A stretch of DNA of 64,000 nucleotides, from assembly GCF_001514125.1 (NCBI RefSeq), contig NZ_KQ948550.1, positions 793,105-857,104 of the forward strand, written 5' to 3'. This stretch comes from Streptomyces longwoodensis. GTDB taxonomy: Bacteria > Actinomycetota > Actinomycetes > Streptomycetales > Streptomycetaceae. Both the position numbers and the translations under genes were made by a program. This document shows, one piece after another, positions 1-9,928 of the stretch (positions are counted from its first letter, which is position 1; each line of letters opens with the position of its first letter). The notes under the pieces are model-generated. The model was not told where the DNA came from. It searched no databases and saw only the letters and a program-made list of their open reading frames with translations.

Positions 1-1
1 C

Positions 2-1003
2 TGCGCGGCCCTCGCCTCCAACGGCGAGCTCGGCCCGACCGAGATCGACAAGTACAAGTCGCAGTACATCGACCCGATCGCGTCGATCCTGTCCGACTCC
101 AAGTACGCGGGCCTGCGCATCGCCACCGTCATCGAGCCGGACTCCCTGCCCAACCTGGTCACCAACGCCGGCGGCACCGCGGGCAGCACCGACGCCTGCG
201 CCACCATGAAGGCCAACGGCAACTACGAGAAGGGCGTGAGCTACGCCCTCGACAAGCTGGGCGCCATCTCCAACGTCTACAACTACATCGACGCCGGCCA
301 CCACGCCTGGCTGGGCTGGGACAGCAACTTCGACCCGACCGTCCAGGAGTTCTACAAGGTCGCGACCACCAACGGCGCGAGCGTGAACGACGTCACCGGC
401 TTCATCGTCAACACGGCCAACTACGGTGCCACCACGGAGCCGTACGTCAAGATCACCGACTCGGTGAACGGGCAGACCGTGCGCCAGTCCAAGTGGATCG
501 ACTGGAACTGGTACGTGGACGAGCAGTCCTTCGCGCAGGCGCTGCGCACCAAGCTCGTCTCGGTCGGCTTCAACTCCGGCCTGGGCATGCTGGTCGACAC
601 CTCCCGCAACGGCTGGGGCGGCTCGGCGCGGCCCACCGCCGCCGGTCCGACGACCTCGGTCGACGCCTACGTCGACGGCGGCCGCATCGACCGGCGCATC
701 CACGCCGGCAACTGGTGCAACCAGAGCGGCGCGGGTCTCGGTGAGCGGCCGAGGTCGGCTCCGGCCACCGGCATCGACGCCTACGTCTGGGTGAAGCCCC
801 CGGGGGAGTCGGACGGTGCCAGCTCGGCCATCGCGAACGACGAGGGCAAGGGCTTCGACCGGATGTGCGACCCGACGTACGGCGGCAACGCCCGCAACGG
901 CAACAACCCCAGCGGGGCGCTGCCGAACTCGCCGCTGGCCGGCAAGTGGTTCTCCGCCCAGTTCCAGCAGCTGCTGCAGAACGCCTACCCGGCCGTGTCC
1001 TGA
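2..1003 (+). CDS. GH6 cellulase / cellobiohydrolase, C-terminal part (5' end outside window)
   Basis: The reading frame is open from the window edge to TGA at 1001-1003, so only the C-terminal ~333 residues are visible. Hallmarks of glycoside hydrolase family 6 are present: VIEPDSLPN, with the putative catalytic acid Asp at bases 140-142, then YIDAGHHAWLGW, the second acidic loop LVDTSRNGWGG, and WVKPPGESDG near the C-terminus. GH6 enzymes hydrolyse cellulose with inversion and are secreted in Streptomyces. No carbohydrate-binding module follows the catalytic domain, so any CBM and the signal peptide must lie upstream, outside the window. Exo versus endo action cannot be settled here, although the long C-terminal loops favour a cellobiohydrolase. 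Confidence 0.93.
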   Translation, partial: CAALASNGELGPTEIDKYKSQYIDPIASILSDSKYAGLRIATVIEPDSLPNLVTNAGGTAGSTDACATMKANGNYEKGVSYALDKLGAISNVYNYIDAGHHAWLGWDSNFDPTVQEFYKVATTNGASVNDVTGFIVNTANYGATTEPYVKITDSVNGQTVRQSKWIDWNWYVDEQSFAQALRTKLVSVGFNSGLGMLVDTSRNGWGGSARPTAAGPTTSVDAYVDGGRIDRRIHAGNWCNQSGAGLGERPRSAPATGIDAYVWVKPPGESDGASSAIANDEGKGFDRMCDPTYGGNARNGNNPSGALPNSPLAGKWFSAQFQQLLQNAYPAVS

Positions 1004-1010
1004 CCCGGGG

Positions 1011-1045
1011 GACCGGCCGGCCCGCCGTGCGCGGTCCGGCCGGTC
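1011..1045 (+). terminator. Rho-independent-type hairpin after the cellulase
   Basis: Perfect 10-bp arms GACCGGCCGG (1011-1020) and CCGGCCGGTC (1036-1045) begin seven bases after the stop codon. There is no T-run, as is common for Streptomyces terminators. Confidence 0.6.
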
Positions 1046-1098
1046 CGCCGGACGCGCCGGTCCGGACCACCGGGCCGGCGCGCCCGGCGCACTGAACC

Positions 1099-1152
1099 CG
1101 CGATCCGCCGGGGTGTCACCCGACGCCCCGCCACGAGCCCCGGCGGATCGCG
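1099..1152. other. Long-loop inverted repeat between cellulase and methyltransferase
   Basis: Perfect 15-bp arms at 1099-1113 and 1138-1152 (CGCGATCCGCCGGGG and its complement) enclose a 24-nt loop. It could be a second transcription barrier or an operator for the following gene; the sequence does not decide. Confidence 0.45.
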
Positions 1153-1276
1153 CCTTCCGTGTTCCCGTGTTCCGTGTTCCTCCGCAGTCCCGTTTTTGCC
1201 GTCGCGGCAACAGCGGTGGCCCCCGCCCGGTGCGTCGGCGCACTCTGTCGGCACACCGGAGGAGAGGCTGACCACC

Positions 1277-2203
1277 ATGGCGCAGGAACACAACGATCAG
1301 CAGGCAGGGCACCACGGCCACGGCCACGGCCACGCGCACGGCCACGGTCATGGCCACGGCACGGACATCGACTGGGCCGAGATGGCGCACCACCTGGAGT
1401 CCCAGGCCGAGCTCTTCACCCCCCTGTACGAGCGGGCGCTGGCCTGGCTGGGCAAGGAGGTGACCGAGCCGGGGCTGATCGTGGACGTGGGCAGCGGTCC
1501 CGGTGTGGTGTCGTGCCTGTTCGCCGAGATGTTCCCCGGCGCCCGGGTGGTCGCGGCCGACGGCTCCGAGCCCCTGCTCCAGCGGGCCCGCGAGCGGGCC
1601 GAGCGGCTGGGGTACGGCGACCGCTTCGGCACCCTGCCCGGAGAACTCCCCGAAGCCCTGAAGGAGCTGGACTACCCCGCCGACCTGATGTGGGCCGGCC
1701 GCAGCCTGCACCACCTGGGCGACCAGCGGGCCGCCCTCGCCGCCTTCGCCGAACGCCTCGCGCCCGGCGGCACCCTGGCGATCATGGAGGGCGGTCTGCC
1801 GCCCCGCTTCCTGCCCCGTGACCTCGGCTTCGGCCGCCCCGGCATCGAGGCGCGCCTGGACGCACTGGAGACCGAGTGGTTCGCGCGGATGCGGGCCGAA
1901 CTGCCGGACACCGTCGCCGAGACCGAGGACTGGGCCGCGCTGCTCACCTCCGCCGGACTGAGGCACCCCCGCAGCCGCAGCTTCCTCCTCGACCTGCCGG
2001 CCCCCGCCCCGGACCGGGCCCGCGCCTACGTCGCCGCCTCCCTGGGCCGGCTGCGCGACACCCTCGGCGAGGACATGGACGCCGAGGACCGCGCGACCCT
2101 CGACCGGCTGCTCGACCCGGAGGACGAGGCGAGCGTGCACCGGCGCCGGGACGTCTTCGTCCTGGCGGCCCACACCGTGCACACGGCGGTCCGCCCCCAG
2201 TAG
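1277..2203 (+). CDS. Class I SAM-dependent methyltransferase with His-rich N-terminus
   Basis: This 308-residue protein carries the SAM-binding motif I VDVGSGPGVVSC at about residue 68 followed by the acidic VVAADGS strand, typical of small-molecule class I methyltransferases. The start at ATG 1277 is chosen because GGAGGAG lies 8-12 bases upstream; a longer in-frame start at 1196 has no ribosome site. The first 30 residues contain an alternating His/Gly tract (encoded at 1312-1360) that could bind a metal such as Ni, Zn or Cu. The substrate is unknown. The gene appears monocistronic, with terminator-like dyads before it and the next gene carrying its own promoter. Confidence 0.85.
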   Translation: MAQEHNDQQAGHHGHGHGHAHGHGHGHGTDIDWAEMAHHLESQAELFTPLYERALAWLGKEVTEPGLIVDVGSGPGVVSCLFAEMFPGARVVAADGSEPLLQRARERAERLGYGDRFGTLPGELPEALKELDYPADLMWAGRSLHHLGDQRAALAAFAERLAPGGTLAIMEGGLPPRFLPRDLGFGRPGIEARLDALETEWFARMRAELPDTVAETEDWAALLTSAGLRHPRSRSFLLDLPAPAPDRARAYVAASLGRLRDTLGEDMDAEDRATLDRLLDPEDEASVHRRRDVFVLAAHTVHTAVRPQ

Positions 2204-2237
2204 GGGCGCACCCGCCCGTGCCTCCGCGCCTCCGCCC

Positions 2238-2268
2238 TTGACTTCGAGAGCGCTCGAAGTGATGGACT
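2238..2268 (+). promoter_or_regulatory. MerR-type promoter: long-spacer promoter with central dyad
   Basis: A -35-like TTGACT (2238-2243) and -10-like TGGACT (2263-2268) are separated by 19 bp. Inside the spacer lies a perfect dyad with arms ACTTCGAG (2241-2248) and CTCGAAGT (2253-2260). A dyad in an over-long 19-20 bp spacer is the known signature of promoters activated by MerR-family regulators. No merR gene is next to it. Confidence 0.6.
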
Positions 2269-2304
2269 CCCGGTCGTCCGATGCGACGCACGGGGGAGAC
2301 CGCC

Positions 2305-3045
<741 letters not shown>

Positions 3046-3072
3046 CGCGTGCCCCGGGGTGGTGCAAGCGGC

Positions 3073-3105
3073 GACGGGGCGCGGCCACCGCGGCCGCGCC
3101 CCGTC
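3073..3105. terminator. Bidirectional terminator between SDR and aldo/keto reductase
   Basis: Perfect 14-bp GC-rich arms (3073-3086 and 3092-3105) with a 5-nt loop lie between the convergent genes ending at 3045 (+) and 3127 (-). Confidence 0.75.
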
Positions 3106-3126
3106 TGCGGATGGTCCCCGTGGGCC

Positions 3127-3963
3127 TCAGACGACGTCGAACGTCGCCGGGTCCGGACCCAGCCGCCGGTCCTCGTTCAGCGCGCTGATCGCCGCGAGGT
3201 CCTCGTCGTCCAGGGAGAAGCCGAACACGTCGATGTTCTCCTCGATCCGCGACGGCGTCACGGACTTCGGGATGACGACGTTGCCGAGCTGGAGGTGCCA
3301 GCGCAGCACGACCTGCGCGGGGGTGCGCCCGTGCTTGCGCGCGACGGCGACGATCGCCGGGACCTCGAGCAGGCCCTTGCCCTGGCCCAGCGGCGACCAG
3401 GCCTCCGTGGCGATGCCCCGCTCGGCGTGGAAGGCGCGGGCCGCCTCCTGCTGGAGGTGCGGGTGCAGCTCGATCTGGTTGACCGCCGGCACCACCGAGG
3501 TCTCGCCGATCAGCTGCTCCAGGTGCTCGGGGAGGAAGTTCGACACGCCGATGGCCCGTGCGCGGCCGTCGGCCTGGAGCTTCTCGAACGCCTTGTAGCT
3601 GTCCACGAAGGTCCCGCGGCGGGGCAGGGGCCAGTGGATGAGGTACAGGTCGACGTAGTCGAGGCCCAGCTTCTCCAGCGAGGTGTCGAAGGCGCGCAGC
3701 GTCGCGTCGTACCCCTGGTCGCCGTTCCAGAGCTTGGTGGTGACGAAGACGTCCTCGCGCGCCAGGCCGGACGCGGCGATGGCCCGGCCGGTGCCCTCCT
3801 CGTTGCCGTAGATCGCCGCTGTGTCGATGCTGCGGTACCCGGCCTCGAGCGCGGTCGCGACCGCCCGCTCCGCCTCGTCGTCCGCCACCTGCCAGACTCC
3901 GAAGCCCAGCTGGGGCATCTCGACGCCGTTGTTGAGGGTGATCGTGGGGACCTTGCTGCTCAC
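3127..3963 (-). CDS. Aldo/keto reductase (AKR5 / 2,5-diketogluconate-reductase type)
   Basis: The 278-residue protein has the full AKR catalytic tetrad: Asp and Tyr in SIDTAAIYGNE, Lys in TTKLWN and His in LIHWPLP, plus the cofactor loop IPKSVTPSRIEEN for NADPH. It should reduce small aldehydes or ketones in the cytoplasm. GTG 3963 is taken as start because AAGGAT precedes it and the protein then begins at the usual family position (VPTITLNNGVEMPQLGFG); an ATG at 4005 would add 14 residues but lacks a ribosome site. It lies 108 bp downstream of the acyl-CoA ligase gene on the same strand, so read-through co-expression is possible but a functional link is not evident. Confidence 0.88.
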   Translation of the reverse strand: MSSKVPTITLNNGVEMPQLGFGVWQVADDEAERAVATALEAGYRSIDTAAIYGNEEGTGRAIAASGLAREDVFVTTKLWNGDQGYDATLRAFDTSLEKLGLDYVDLYLIHWPLPRRGTFVDSYKAFEKLQADGRARAIGVSNFLPEHLEQLIGETSVVPAVNQIELHPHLQQEAARAFHAERGIATEAWSPLGQGKGLLEVPAIVAVARKHGRTPAQVVLRWHLQLGNVVIPKSVTPSRIEENIDVFGFSLDDEDLAAISALNEDRRLGPDPATFDVV

Positions 3964-4071
3964 GAGCTCTTGATCCTTCGGTTGTCCGTCGGGTTGTCCG
4001 TCCATGGTGAACGATCACAGGGCCGTGTGCATTCCTGACCCGACGGTCCTTTGCCGGCGAAGCCTGCGGGC

Positions 4072-5898
4072 TCAGGTCCGGTACAGCGCCTCGACCTCGT
4101 GGGCGTAGGCGTTCTCGATGGCCTTGCGCTTCAGCTTCAGCGACGGGGTCAGCAGGCCGTGCTCCTCGGTGAAGGGCTGCGCGAGGATGCGGAAGGTGCG
4201 GATCGACTCCGCCTGCGACACCAGCGTGTTGGCGGCGACGACCGCCCGGCGGATCTCGGTCTCCAGGTCGGCGTCGCGCACCAGCTCGGCCGGTTCCAGC
4301 CGGGGCTTGTTGCGCAGGGTGAGCCAGTGCTCGACGGCCTCCTGGTCGAGGGTGACCAGCGCGGCGACGAACGGGCGGTCGTTGCCGACGACGATGCACT
4401 GGTGGACCAGCGGGTGGTCGCGGACCCGTTCCTCCAGCGCCCCCGGCGAGACGCTCTTGCCGCCGGAGGTCACCAGGATCTCCTTCTTGCGGCCGGTGAT
4501 GGTCAGGTAGCCGTCCTCGTCGAGCGCGCCGAGGTCGCCGGTGGCGAGCCAGCCGTCGTGCAGGGCCTCGTCGGTGGCCTTGGGGTTGTTCAGGTAGCCC
4601 TGGAAGAGGTTGTCACCGCGCAGCCACACCTCGCCGTCGTCCGCGATGTGCACGGTCAGGCCGGGGATGGGCTGTCCGACGGTGCCGTAGCGGGTGCGGC
4701 CGGGCGGGTTGGCGGTCGCCGCGGCCGTGGACTCCGTCAGCCCGTACCCCTCGTAGACCTGCACGCCGGCGCCCGCGAAGAACAGGCCGAGCCGGCGGTC
4801 CATCGCGGAGCCGCCCGACATCGCGTGCCGGACGCGGCCGCCCATCGCCGCGCGCACCTTGGAGTAGACGACCTTGTCGAAGAACTGGTGCTGCATCCGC
4901 AGCCCCGCCGACGGCCCCGGTCCGGTGCCCCACGCCTTCGCCTCCAGCGCCTCGGCGTGGGCGACGGCGACCTCGACGGCCTTCTCGAAGGGTCCCGCCC
5001 TGCCCTCCCGCTCGGCCTTGCGGCGCGCGGCGTTGAACACCTTCTCGAAGATGTACGGCACGGCCAGGAAGAACGTCGGCCGGAACGCGGCCAGGTCGGG
5101 CAGCAGGGCCGCCGCGTTGAGCTGCGGCTGGTGGCCGAAGCGCACCCGGCCGCGGATCGCGGCGACCTCCACCATCCGCCCGAACACGTGGGCCAGGGGC
5201 AGGAACAGCAGGGTCGCCGCCTCGTCGCCCTTCTTCGAGTGGAACACCGGCTCCCAGCGCTCGATGACCGTGTCCGCCTCGTAGATGAAGTTGCCGTGGG
5301 TCAGGACGCAGCCCTTGGGGCGGCCGGTCGTGCCCGAGGTGTAGATGACGGTGGCGACCGTGTCGGGCGTGACCGCCTCGCGGTGCCGGTGCACCACGTC
5401 GTCGTCGAGGTGGGCGCCCGCGTCGTACAGCTCCTGCACGGCGCCGGCGTCCAGCTGCCACAGCCGGCGCAGCGCCGGCAGCCGGTCGATGACCGTGGCG
5501 ATGGTCATGGCGTGGTCCTCGTGCTCCACGACCGCGGCGGTGACCTCCGCGTCGTACAGCATCCAGAAGCACTGTTCCGCCGACGACGTCGGGTAGACGG
5601 GCACCACCTGGGCGCCGATGGTCCACAGCGCGAAGTCGAACAGCGTCCACTCGTAGCGGGTGCGGGCCATGATGGCGACCCGGTCGCCGAACCGGACGCC
5701 GTCGGCCAGGAGGCCCTTGGCCAGCGAGAGCACCTCGTCGCGGAACTCGGCGGCGGTCACGTCCCGCCAGCGGCCCGCCTCGTCCTTGCGGCCGAGCGCC
5801 ACCCGGGCCGGGTCGTCCAGGGCGTGCTGGAAGACGACGTCGGCCAGACCGCCCACCGGCGGCGGCGACGCCAACGGCGGACTGGTGAACTCGCGCAA
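4072..5898 (-). CDS. AMP-dependent long-chain acyl-CoA synthetase
   Basis: A 608-residue ANL-superfamily adenylating enzyme. The phosphate-binding loop YTSGTTGRPKGC, the adenine motif YEGYGLTES, the TGDLGALDEDGYL core and the hinge ITGRKKEILVTSGGK are intact, and the C-terminal half carries the FadD/FAA-type insert without transmembrane segments. It would activate long-chain fatty acids to acyl-CoA via an acyl-AMP in the cytoplasm. The gene has a 278-bp upstream region facing the convergent end of the MFS gene, so it probably has its own promoter there. Which chain length it prefers cannot be read from sequence. Confidence 0.9.
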   Translation of the reverse strand: MREFTSPPLASPPPVGGLADVVFQHALDDPARVALGRKDEAGRWRDVTAAEFRDEVLSLAKGLLADGVRFGDRVAIMARTRYEWTLFDFALWTIGAQVVPVYPTSSAEQCFWMLYDAEVTAAVVEHEDHAMTIATVIDRLPALRRLWQLDAGAVQELYDAGAHLDDDVVHRHREAVTPDTVATVIYTSGTTGRPKGCVLTHGNFIYEADTVIERWEPVFHSKKGDEAATLLFLPLAHVFGRMVEVAAIRGRVRFGHQPQLNAAALLPDLAAFRPTFFLAVPYIFEKVFNAARRKAEREGRAGPFEKAVEVAVAHAEALEAKAWGTGPGPSAGLRMQHQFFDKVVYSKVRAAMGGRVRHAMSGGSAMDRRLGLFFAGAGVQVYEGYGLTESTAAATANPPGRTRYGTVGQPIPGLTVHIADDGEVWLRGDNLFQGYLNNPKATDEALHDGWLATGDLGALDEDGYLTITGRKKEILVTSGGKSVSPGALEERVRDHPLVHQCIVVGNDRPFVAALVTLDQEAVEHWLTLRNKPRLEPAELVRDADLETEIRRAVVAANTLVSQAESIRTFRILAQPFTEEHGLLTPSLKLKRKAIENAYAHEVEALYRT

Positions 5899-6176
5899 AC
5901 CCGCTCCCCGCTCCCTAGGCGCACAGCGCCGTGAAAGCTACCCCACGGGCGGACCGGGCGGGAGGGGGTGCAAAGGCGAGCGATGCTCTCGTCCGTGCTG
6001 GTCAGGGGAGGAAAATGGGCGCACATGCGGAAGGGTCGGACACAAAACTGACGGATGAGTAAGGTTCGGTGCCGTAATCTCCACCGAATCTGCCCGCGCC
6101 CCGCACCCCGCTCCGGCACCGGTGCGGACCGGGGCACGACGGGCACCCGTCCCCTCCCGCACCGGCGCCGTACGGC

Positions 6177-7676
6177 TCACCGGCGCGAGGTGGCCACCCC
6201 CTCCTCCAGCGTCCCGGCGCCCGGTTCCGTCACACCGGCCGGGCGGGCCCCCGGGGTCCTGACCAGGGCCAGGACCAGCACCCCGGCCACGACGCCCACG
6301 CAGCCCGCCGTCACCAGCGCCGTGTCGAGGCCCGCGGCGAACACCGACCGCAGCGTGTGCTCGGGGACCGAGCCGCGCAGCGCGTCCGCCCCGCCGCCCG
6401 CCAGGGCGTGCGCCGCCGCGCCGGGCAGGTCGTCCCGCATCCGCGAGGTCAGCACCGTCCCGAAGACGGCCACCCCGAAGGCGTACCCGAGCTGCCGGAA
6501 CGTGTTCACCGCGCCGCCCGCCATCCCGGCCCGCTCCTGCGGCACGGCCGCCAGCGCCGCCCCCGCGATCGCCGGGGACACCAGCCCGGTACCGACGCCG
6601 ACCAGGACCAGCCCCGGCGCCAGCGCCCGCCAGTCGGAGCCCGCGCCGAGGACGGCCTGGCAGAACGACCCGGTGCCGATCAGCAGCAGCCCGCCGCCGA
6701 TGGTCAGCCGCGCGGGCGCCCCGTGCAGCAGCCGCCCGCCCAGGATCGCCACCACCACCGACGCGCCGGTCAGCGGCAGCAGGGTCAGCCCGCCGCGCAC
6801 CGGCGTCATCCCGAGCAGCGTCTGCATCCAGATCGACAGGTACGGGATCACCCCGAACGCCACGCCGTTGAAGGCGAGCCCGCCCAGCAGCACGCCCACG
6901 AACGCGGGCCGGCGCAGCAGCGACAGGTCCAGCAGGGGGTGCGCGACCCGCCGCTCCACCAGGACGAAGCAGACCAGCGCCAGCGCCGCCCCGGCGAACC
7001 AGCCCAGCGTCGCACCGGAGGTCCAGCCGTCCTCACCGGCGCGCACCACGGCGTACGTCGTGCCGCCCGCGCACGCCGCGAACGTCGCCGTGCCCGCCCA
7101 GTCCACCCGCACCCCGCGCGGCCCCTTCGACTCCGGCACCAGCCGCAGCGTCAGCCAGACGCCCAGCACGCTCACCGGCAGGTTCACGAAGAAGATCCAC
7201 CGCCAGCCCGGCCCCGCGGTGAGCAGCCCGCCGAGCACCGGCCCGACGGCCGCCGCCGCGCCGCTGACCGCGCCGAACACCCCGAGCGCCACCGACCGCC
7301 GGCGCCCCTGGTACACCGAGCCGAGCAGTGGCAGCGTGGTGGCGAACATCGCCGCCGCGCCCACCCCCTGCACCGCCCGCGCCGCCACCAGCTGGCCCGG
7401 CCCCTGGGTCAGCCCGCACAGCAGCGACGCCACCGCGAACAGCACCAGCCCCACCACGTACACCCGCCGCCGGCCCAGGATGTCGGCCGCCGCCCCGGCG
7501 CCGAGCAGCACCGCGGCCAGCGTCAGCGCGTACCCGTCGATCACCCACTGCAGATCGCTCAGCGAGGCGTGCAGCGCCCTCGCCATGTCCGGCAGCGCGA
7601 CGATCGCGATCGTCACGTCCAGCAACAACATGAACGTCCCCACGCACACCGCCACCAGCGGTCCCCAGCCACGCAT
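6177..7676 (-). CDS. MFS drug/metabolite exporter, DHA2 (14-TM, EmrB/QacA) family
   Basis: A 499-residue integral membrane protein with about fourteen hydrophobic segments and the DHA2 signature in TM1 (LLLDVTIAIVALP, with a membrane Asp), motif A-like GRRRVYVVG and motif C-like GPVLGGLL in TM5. Such proteins export drugs or secondary metabolites by proton antiport. The start at ATG 7676 follows GAGGAG; the upstream extension to 7835 overlaps the promoter region and is rejected. It is divergent from the AsnC-type regulator at 7816 with a 139-bp gap, which suggests that regulator controls it. Confidence 0.9.
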   Translation of the reverse strand: MRGWGPLVAVCVGTFMLLLDVTIAIVALPDMARALHASLSDLQWVIDGYALTLAAVLLGAGAAADILGRRRVYVVGLVLFAVASLLCGLTQGPGQLVAARAVQGVGAAAMFATTLPLLGSVYQGRRRSVALGVFGAVSGAAAAVGPVLGGLLTAGPGWRWIFFVNLPVSVLGVWLTLRLVPESKGPRGVRVDWAGTATFAACAGGTTYAVVRAGEDGWTSGATLGWFAGAALALVCFVLVERRVAHPLLDLSLLRRPAFVGVLLGGLAFNGVAFGVIPYLSIWMQTLLGMTPVRGGLTLLPLTGASVVVAILGGRLLHGAPARLTIGGGLLLIGTGSFCQAVLGAGSDWRALAPGLVLVGVGTGLVSPAIAGAALAAVPQERAGMAGGAVNTFRQLGYAFGVAVFGTVLTSRMRDDLPGAAAHALAGGGADALRGSVPEHTLRSVFAAGLDTALVTAGCVGVVAGVLVLALVRTPGARPAGVTEPGAGTLEEGVATSRR

Positions 7677-7815
7677 CGTCCCCACTCCTCGTCCCCTCAC
7701 GGACCGGTCCGGCCGGCCCCGCGTTCGGTTGTCCGTCCCCGTACGATGGCCGGGGCGTGGCCGAACCCGGCCGCCACCGGTCCGGAAGTGACGGAATCCG
7801 ACGGGAGGGAGCCCC

Positions 7816-8835
7816 ATGCAGCAGGAATCCTCCACCGCGCCCTCGCAGTACGACGCGCTGGACGTGGCCGTGCTGTCCGCGCTGGAGGTCGACGGCCGGG
7901 CCTCGTTCAGCCGGATCGGCGCGGTGCTCGGCGTCTCCGAGCAGACCGTCGCCCGCCGCTACCGCCGCCTGTGCGCCGAGGGCGGTCTGCGGATCGTCGC
8001 GGTGCGCGACGCCGAGCTGCTCGGACACGACCAGTGGATGCTGCGGGTGCGCTGCGCGCCCGACAGCGCGCCGGTGATCGCCGACGCCCTCGCCAAGCGG
8101 CCCGACACCCACTGGATCGCCCTGGCCTCGGGCGGCACCGAGGTCGTCTGCGGCACCCGCTCGCACCGTGCCGGCGACCGCGACGACCTGCTGCTCGGCA
8201 AGCTCCCGCGCACGCCCAGCGTGGTCGAGATCCGCGCCCACCAGCTGCTGCACCGCTTCTTCGGCGGCCCGACGGGCTGGCTGCGCAAGGTCCGCGCCCT
8301 CACCGACGACCAGGTCGCGGCCCTGCTGCCCGAGGCGGAGCCCCACCCGGGCCCGGCCCGCATCGACCCCGAGGACGAGCCCCTGGTCGCCGCGCTGGAG
8401 GCCGACGGCCGCGCCACCTACCCCGAGCTGCGGCGCGCCACGGGCCGCTCCGAGTCCGCCGTCCGGCGCCGCCTGGCCACCCTGATCGCCTCCGGCGCGC
8501 TCTACCTCGACGTGGAGTACGACCCCGGCCACCTCGGCCACCCCTTCGGCTCGGCCCTGTGGATCACGGCCGCGCCCGCCGCCCTGCACACTGTGGGCGA
8601 GGCCCTGGCCGACCACGACGAGATCGCCTACTGCACCGCCACGGCGGGCCCCTCCAACCTGATGGCCACCACCGTCACCCGCGACAGCGCCCATCTCTAC
8701 CGCTACCTCAGCGGGCCCCTGGGCCGGCTGGAGGGCGTCCAGCACGTGGAGGCGACGCCGTTCCTGCACCGGGTCAAGCAACTGACGTACCGTCAGGCAC
8801 GGCGCCCCGGGACCGCCGCGGCCGCGAAACGCTAG
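7816..8835 (+). CDS. Lrp/AsnC-family transcriptional regulator, tandem-duplicated form
   Basis: The 339-residue protein contains two Lrp/AsnC units in tandem. Residues ~10-65 form a winged HTH (LDVAVLSALEVDGRASFSRI), followed by an effector-like segment; a second HTH-like unit starts near residue 190 (EPLVAALEADGRATYPELRR) and a second effector domain completes it. This double architecture is common in actinobacteria, whereas classical Lrp has a single unit of ~150 residues. The ATG follows GGGAGGGAG. Divergence from the MFS exporter gene suggests it senses an amino-acid-like or metabolite ligand and regulates export; that is inference. Confidence 0.88.
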   Translation: MQQESSTAPSQYDALDVAVLSALEVDGRASFSRIGAVLGVSEQTVARRYRRLCAEGGLRIVAVRDAELLGHDQWMLRVRCAPDSAPVIADALAKRPDTHWIALASGGTEVVCGTRSHRAGDRDDLLLGKLPRTPSVVEIRAHQLLHRFFGGPTGWLRKVRALTDDQVAALLPEAEPHPGPARIDPEDEPLVAALEADGRATYPELRRATGRSESAVRRRLATLIASGALYLDVEYDPGHLGHPFGSALWITAAPAALHTVGEALADHDEIAYCTATAGPSNLMATTVTRDSAHLYRYLSGPLGRLEGVQHVEATPFLHRVKQLTYRQARRPGTAAAAKR

Positions 8836-8892
8836 GGGGTGTCACGCCGGCCCCACGCCGTCCGGCACCGCGCGGCGTCCACCGGGCCCGGC

Positions 8893-9756
8893 TCACCCGC
8901 GGCGCAGTCGCTCGCCGCCCGCGAGGATCGCCGCGGCCAGGGCGTGCGCCGGGCCCTGGGCCGCCGTACGGCGGTGGCCGTGGACGAGGACGAAGTCCAC
9001 CTGGCCCAGCTCGGGCAGCCCGGCCCGGTCGGGGACGCGCACCAGGCCGGGCGGGATCAGCCCGCGTGAGTGGGCCATCACGCCCAGCCCCGCCCGGGCC
9101 GCCGCGATCAGCCCGTTGAGGCTGCCGCTGGTGCACACGATCCGCCACGCCCGGCCCTGCCGCTCCAGCGCCTCCAGGGCGCGGGCCCGGGTGATGCCCG
9201 GCGGCGGGTAGACGATCAGCGGCACGGGCCGGTCGGGGTCCGGGCGCCAGCGCTCCCCGGCGATCCACACCAGCTGGTCGTGGCGGACCAGCTCCCCGCG
9301 CGGGTCCTCGGGGCGCCGCTTGGCGAGCACCAGGTCCAGCTTCCCGGCGGACAGTTGCTCGTGGAGCGTGCCGGACAGCTCCACGGTCAGCTCCAGGTCG
9401 ACCTCGGGGTGCTCGTACCGGAAGCCCTCCAGGATCTCCGGGAGCCGGGTCAGCACGAAGTCCTCCGAGGCGCCGAAGCGCAGCCGCCCGCGGACGCGCG
9501 TGCCGGTGAAGAACGCCGTGGCCTGCTCGTGCACCTCCAGGATGCGACGCGCGAAGCCCAGCATGGCCTCGCCGTCCTCGGTCAGCTCCACGGAGTGGGT
9601 GTCGCGGGCGAACAGCGTCCGCCCGGTGGCGTCCTCCAGCCGCCGCACGTGCTGGCTCACCGTCGACTGGCGCAGCCCGAGCCGGCGCGCGGCCCGGGTG
9701 AAACTGAGCGTCTGGGCCACCGCGAGGAAGGTCCGCAGCTGAGAGGGGTCGTACAT
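8893..9756 (-). CDS. LysR-family transcriptional regulator
   Basis: A 287-residue LTTR with the N-terminal winged HTH (LRTFLAVAQTLSFTRAARRL, then QSTVSQHVRRLED) and a C-terminal periplasmic-binding-like effector domain (LRFGASEDFVLTRLPEIL onward). It is divergently transcribed from the SBF-type symporter gene, the standard LysR arrangement, and a T-N11-A-type palindrome lies in the gap. The likely role is control of the symporter in response to its substrate. Its 3' end faces the AsnC-type gene with 57 bp between them. Confidence 0.9.
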   Translation of the reverse strand: MYDPSQLRTFLAVAQTLSFTRAARRLGLRQSTVSQHVRRLEDATGRTLFARDTHSVELTEDGEAMLGFARRILEVHEQATAFFTGTRVRGRLRFGASEDFVLTRLPEILEGFRYEHPEVDLELTVELSGTLHEQLSAGKLDLVLAKRRPEDPRGELVRHDQLVWIAGERWRPDPDRPVPLIVYPPPGITRARALEALERQGRAWRIVCTSGSLNGLIAAARAGLGVMAHSRGLIPPGLVRVPDRAGLPELGQVDFVLVHGHRRTAAQGPAHALAAAILAGGERLRRG

Positions 9757-9777
9757 GGGGACACCGTAGACCCGTCC

Positions 9778-9792
9778 ATCGCGACTCGTGAT
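9778..9792. promoter_or_regulatory. Candidate LysR box
   Basis: ATCGCGACTCGTGAT is an imperfect 15-bp palindrome matching the LTTR pattern T-N11-A. It lies 22 bp upstream of the LysR start codon in the divergent intergenic region. Confidence 0.5.
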
Positions 9793-9928
9793 GACAGTCA
9801 GTGCGGTATGACGGTTTCCCGATCACGCGGTGACCAAGGACGATGGAGGGGTGCCGAGGGGGACCCGCGACCTGCGGTTCCTCCTGGAGCTGAGGCACGC
9901 CCGTCGACGAAAGAGCACGTGGAGCACC

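Noticed and set aside
6001..6100. TetR-type operator upstream of the acyl-CoA ligase
   Set aside because: AGGTTCGGTGCCGTAATCT looked palindromic, but fewer than half the arm positions pair, so no site was called.
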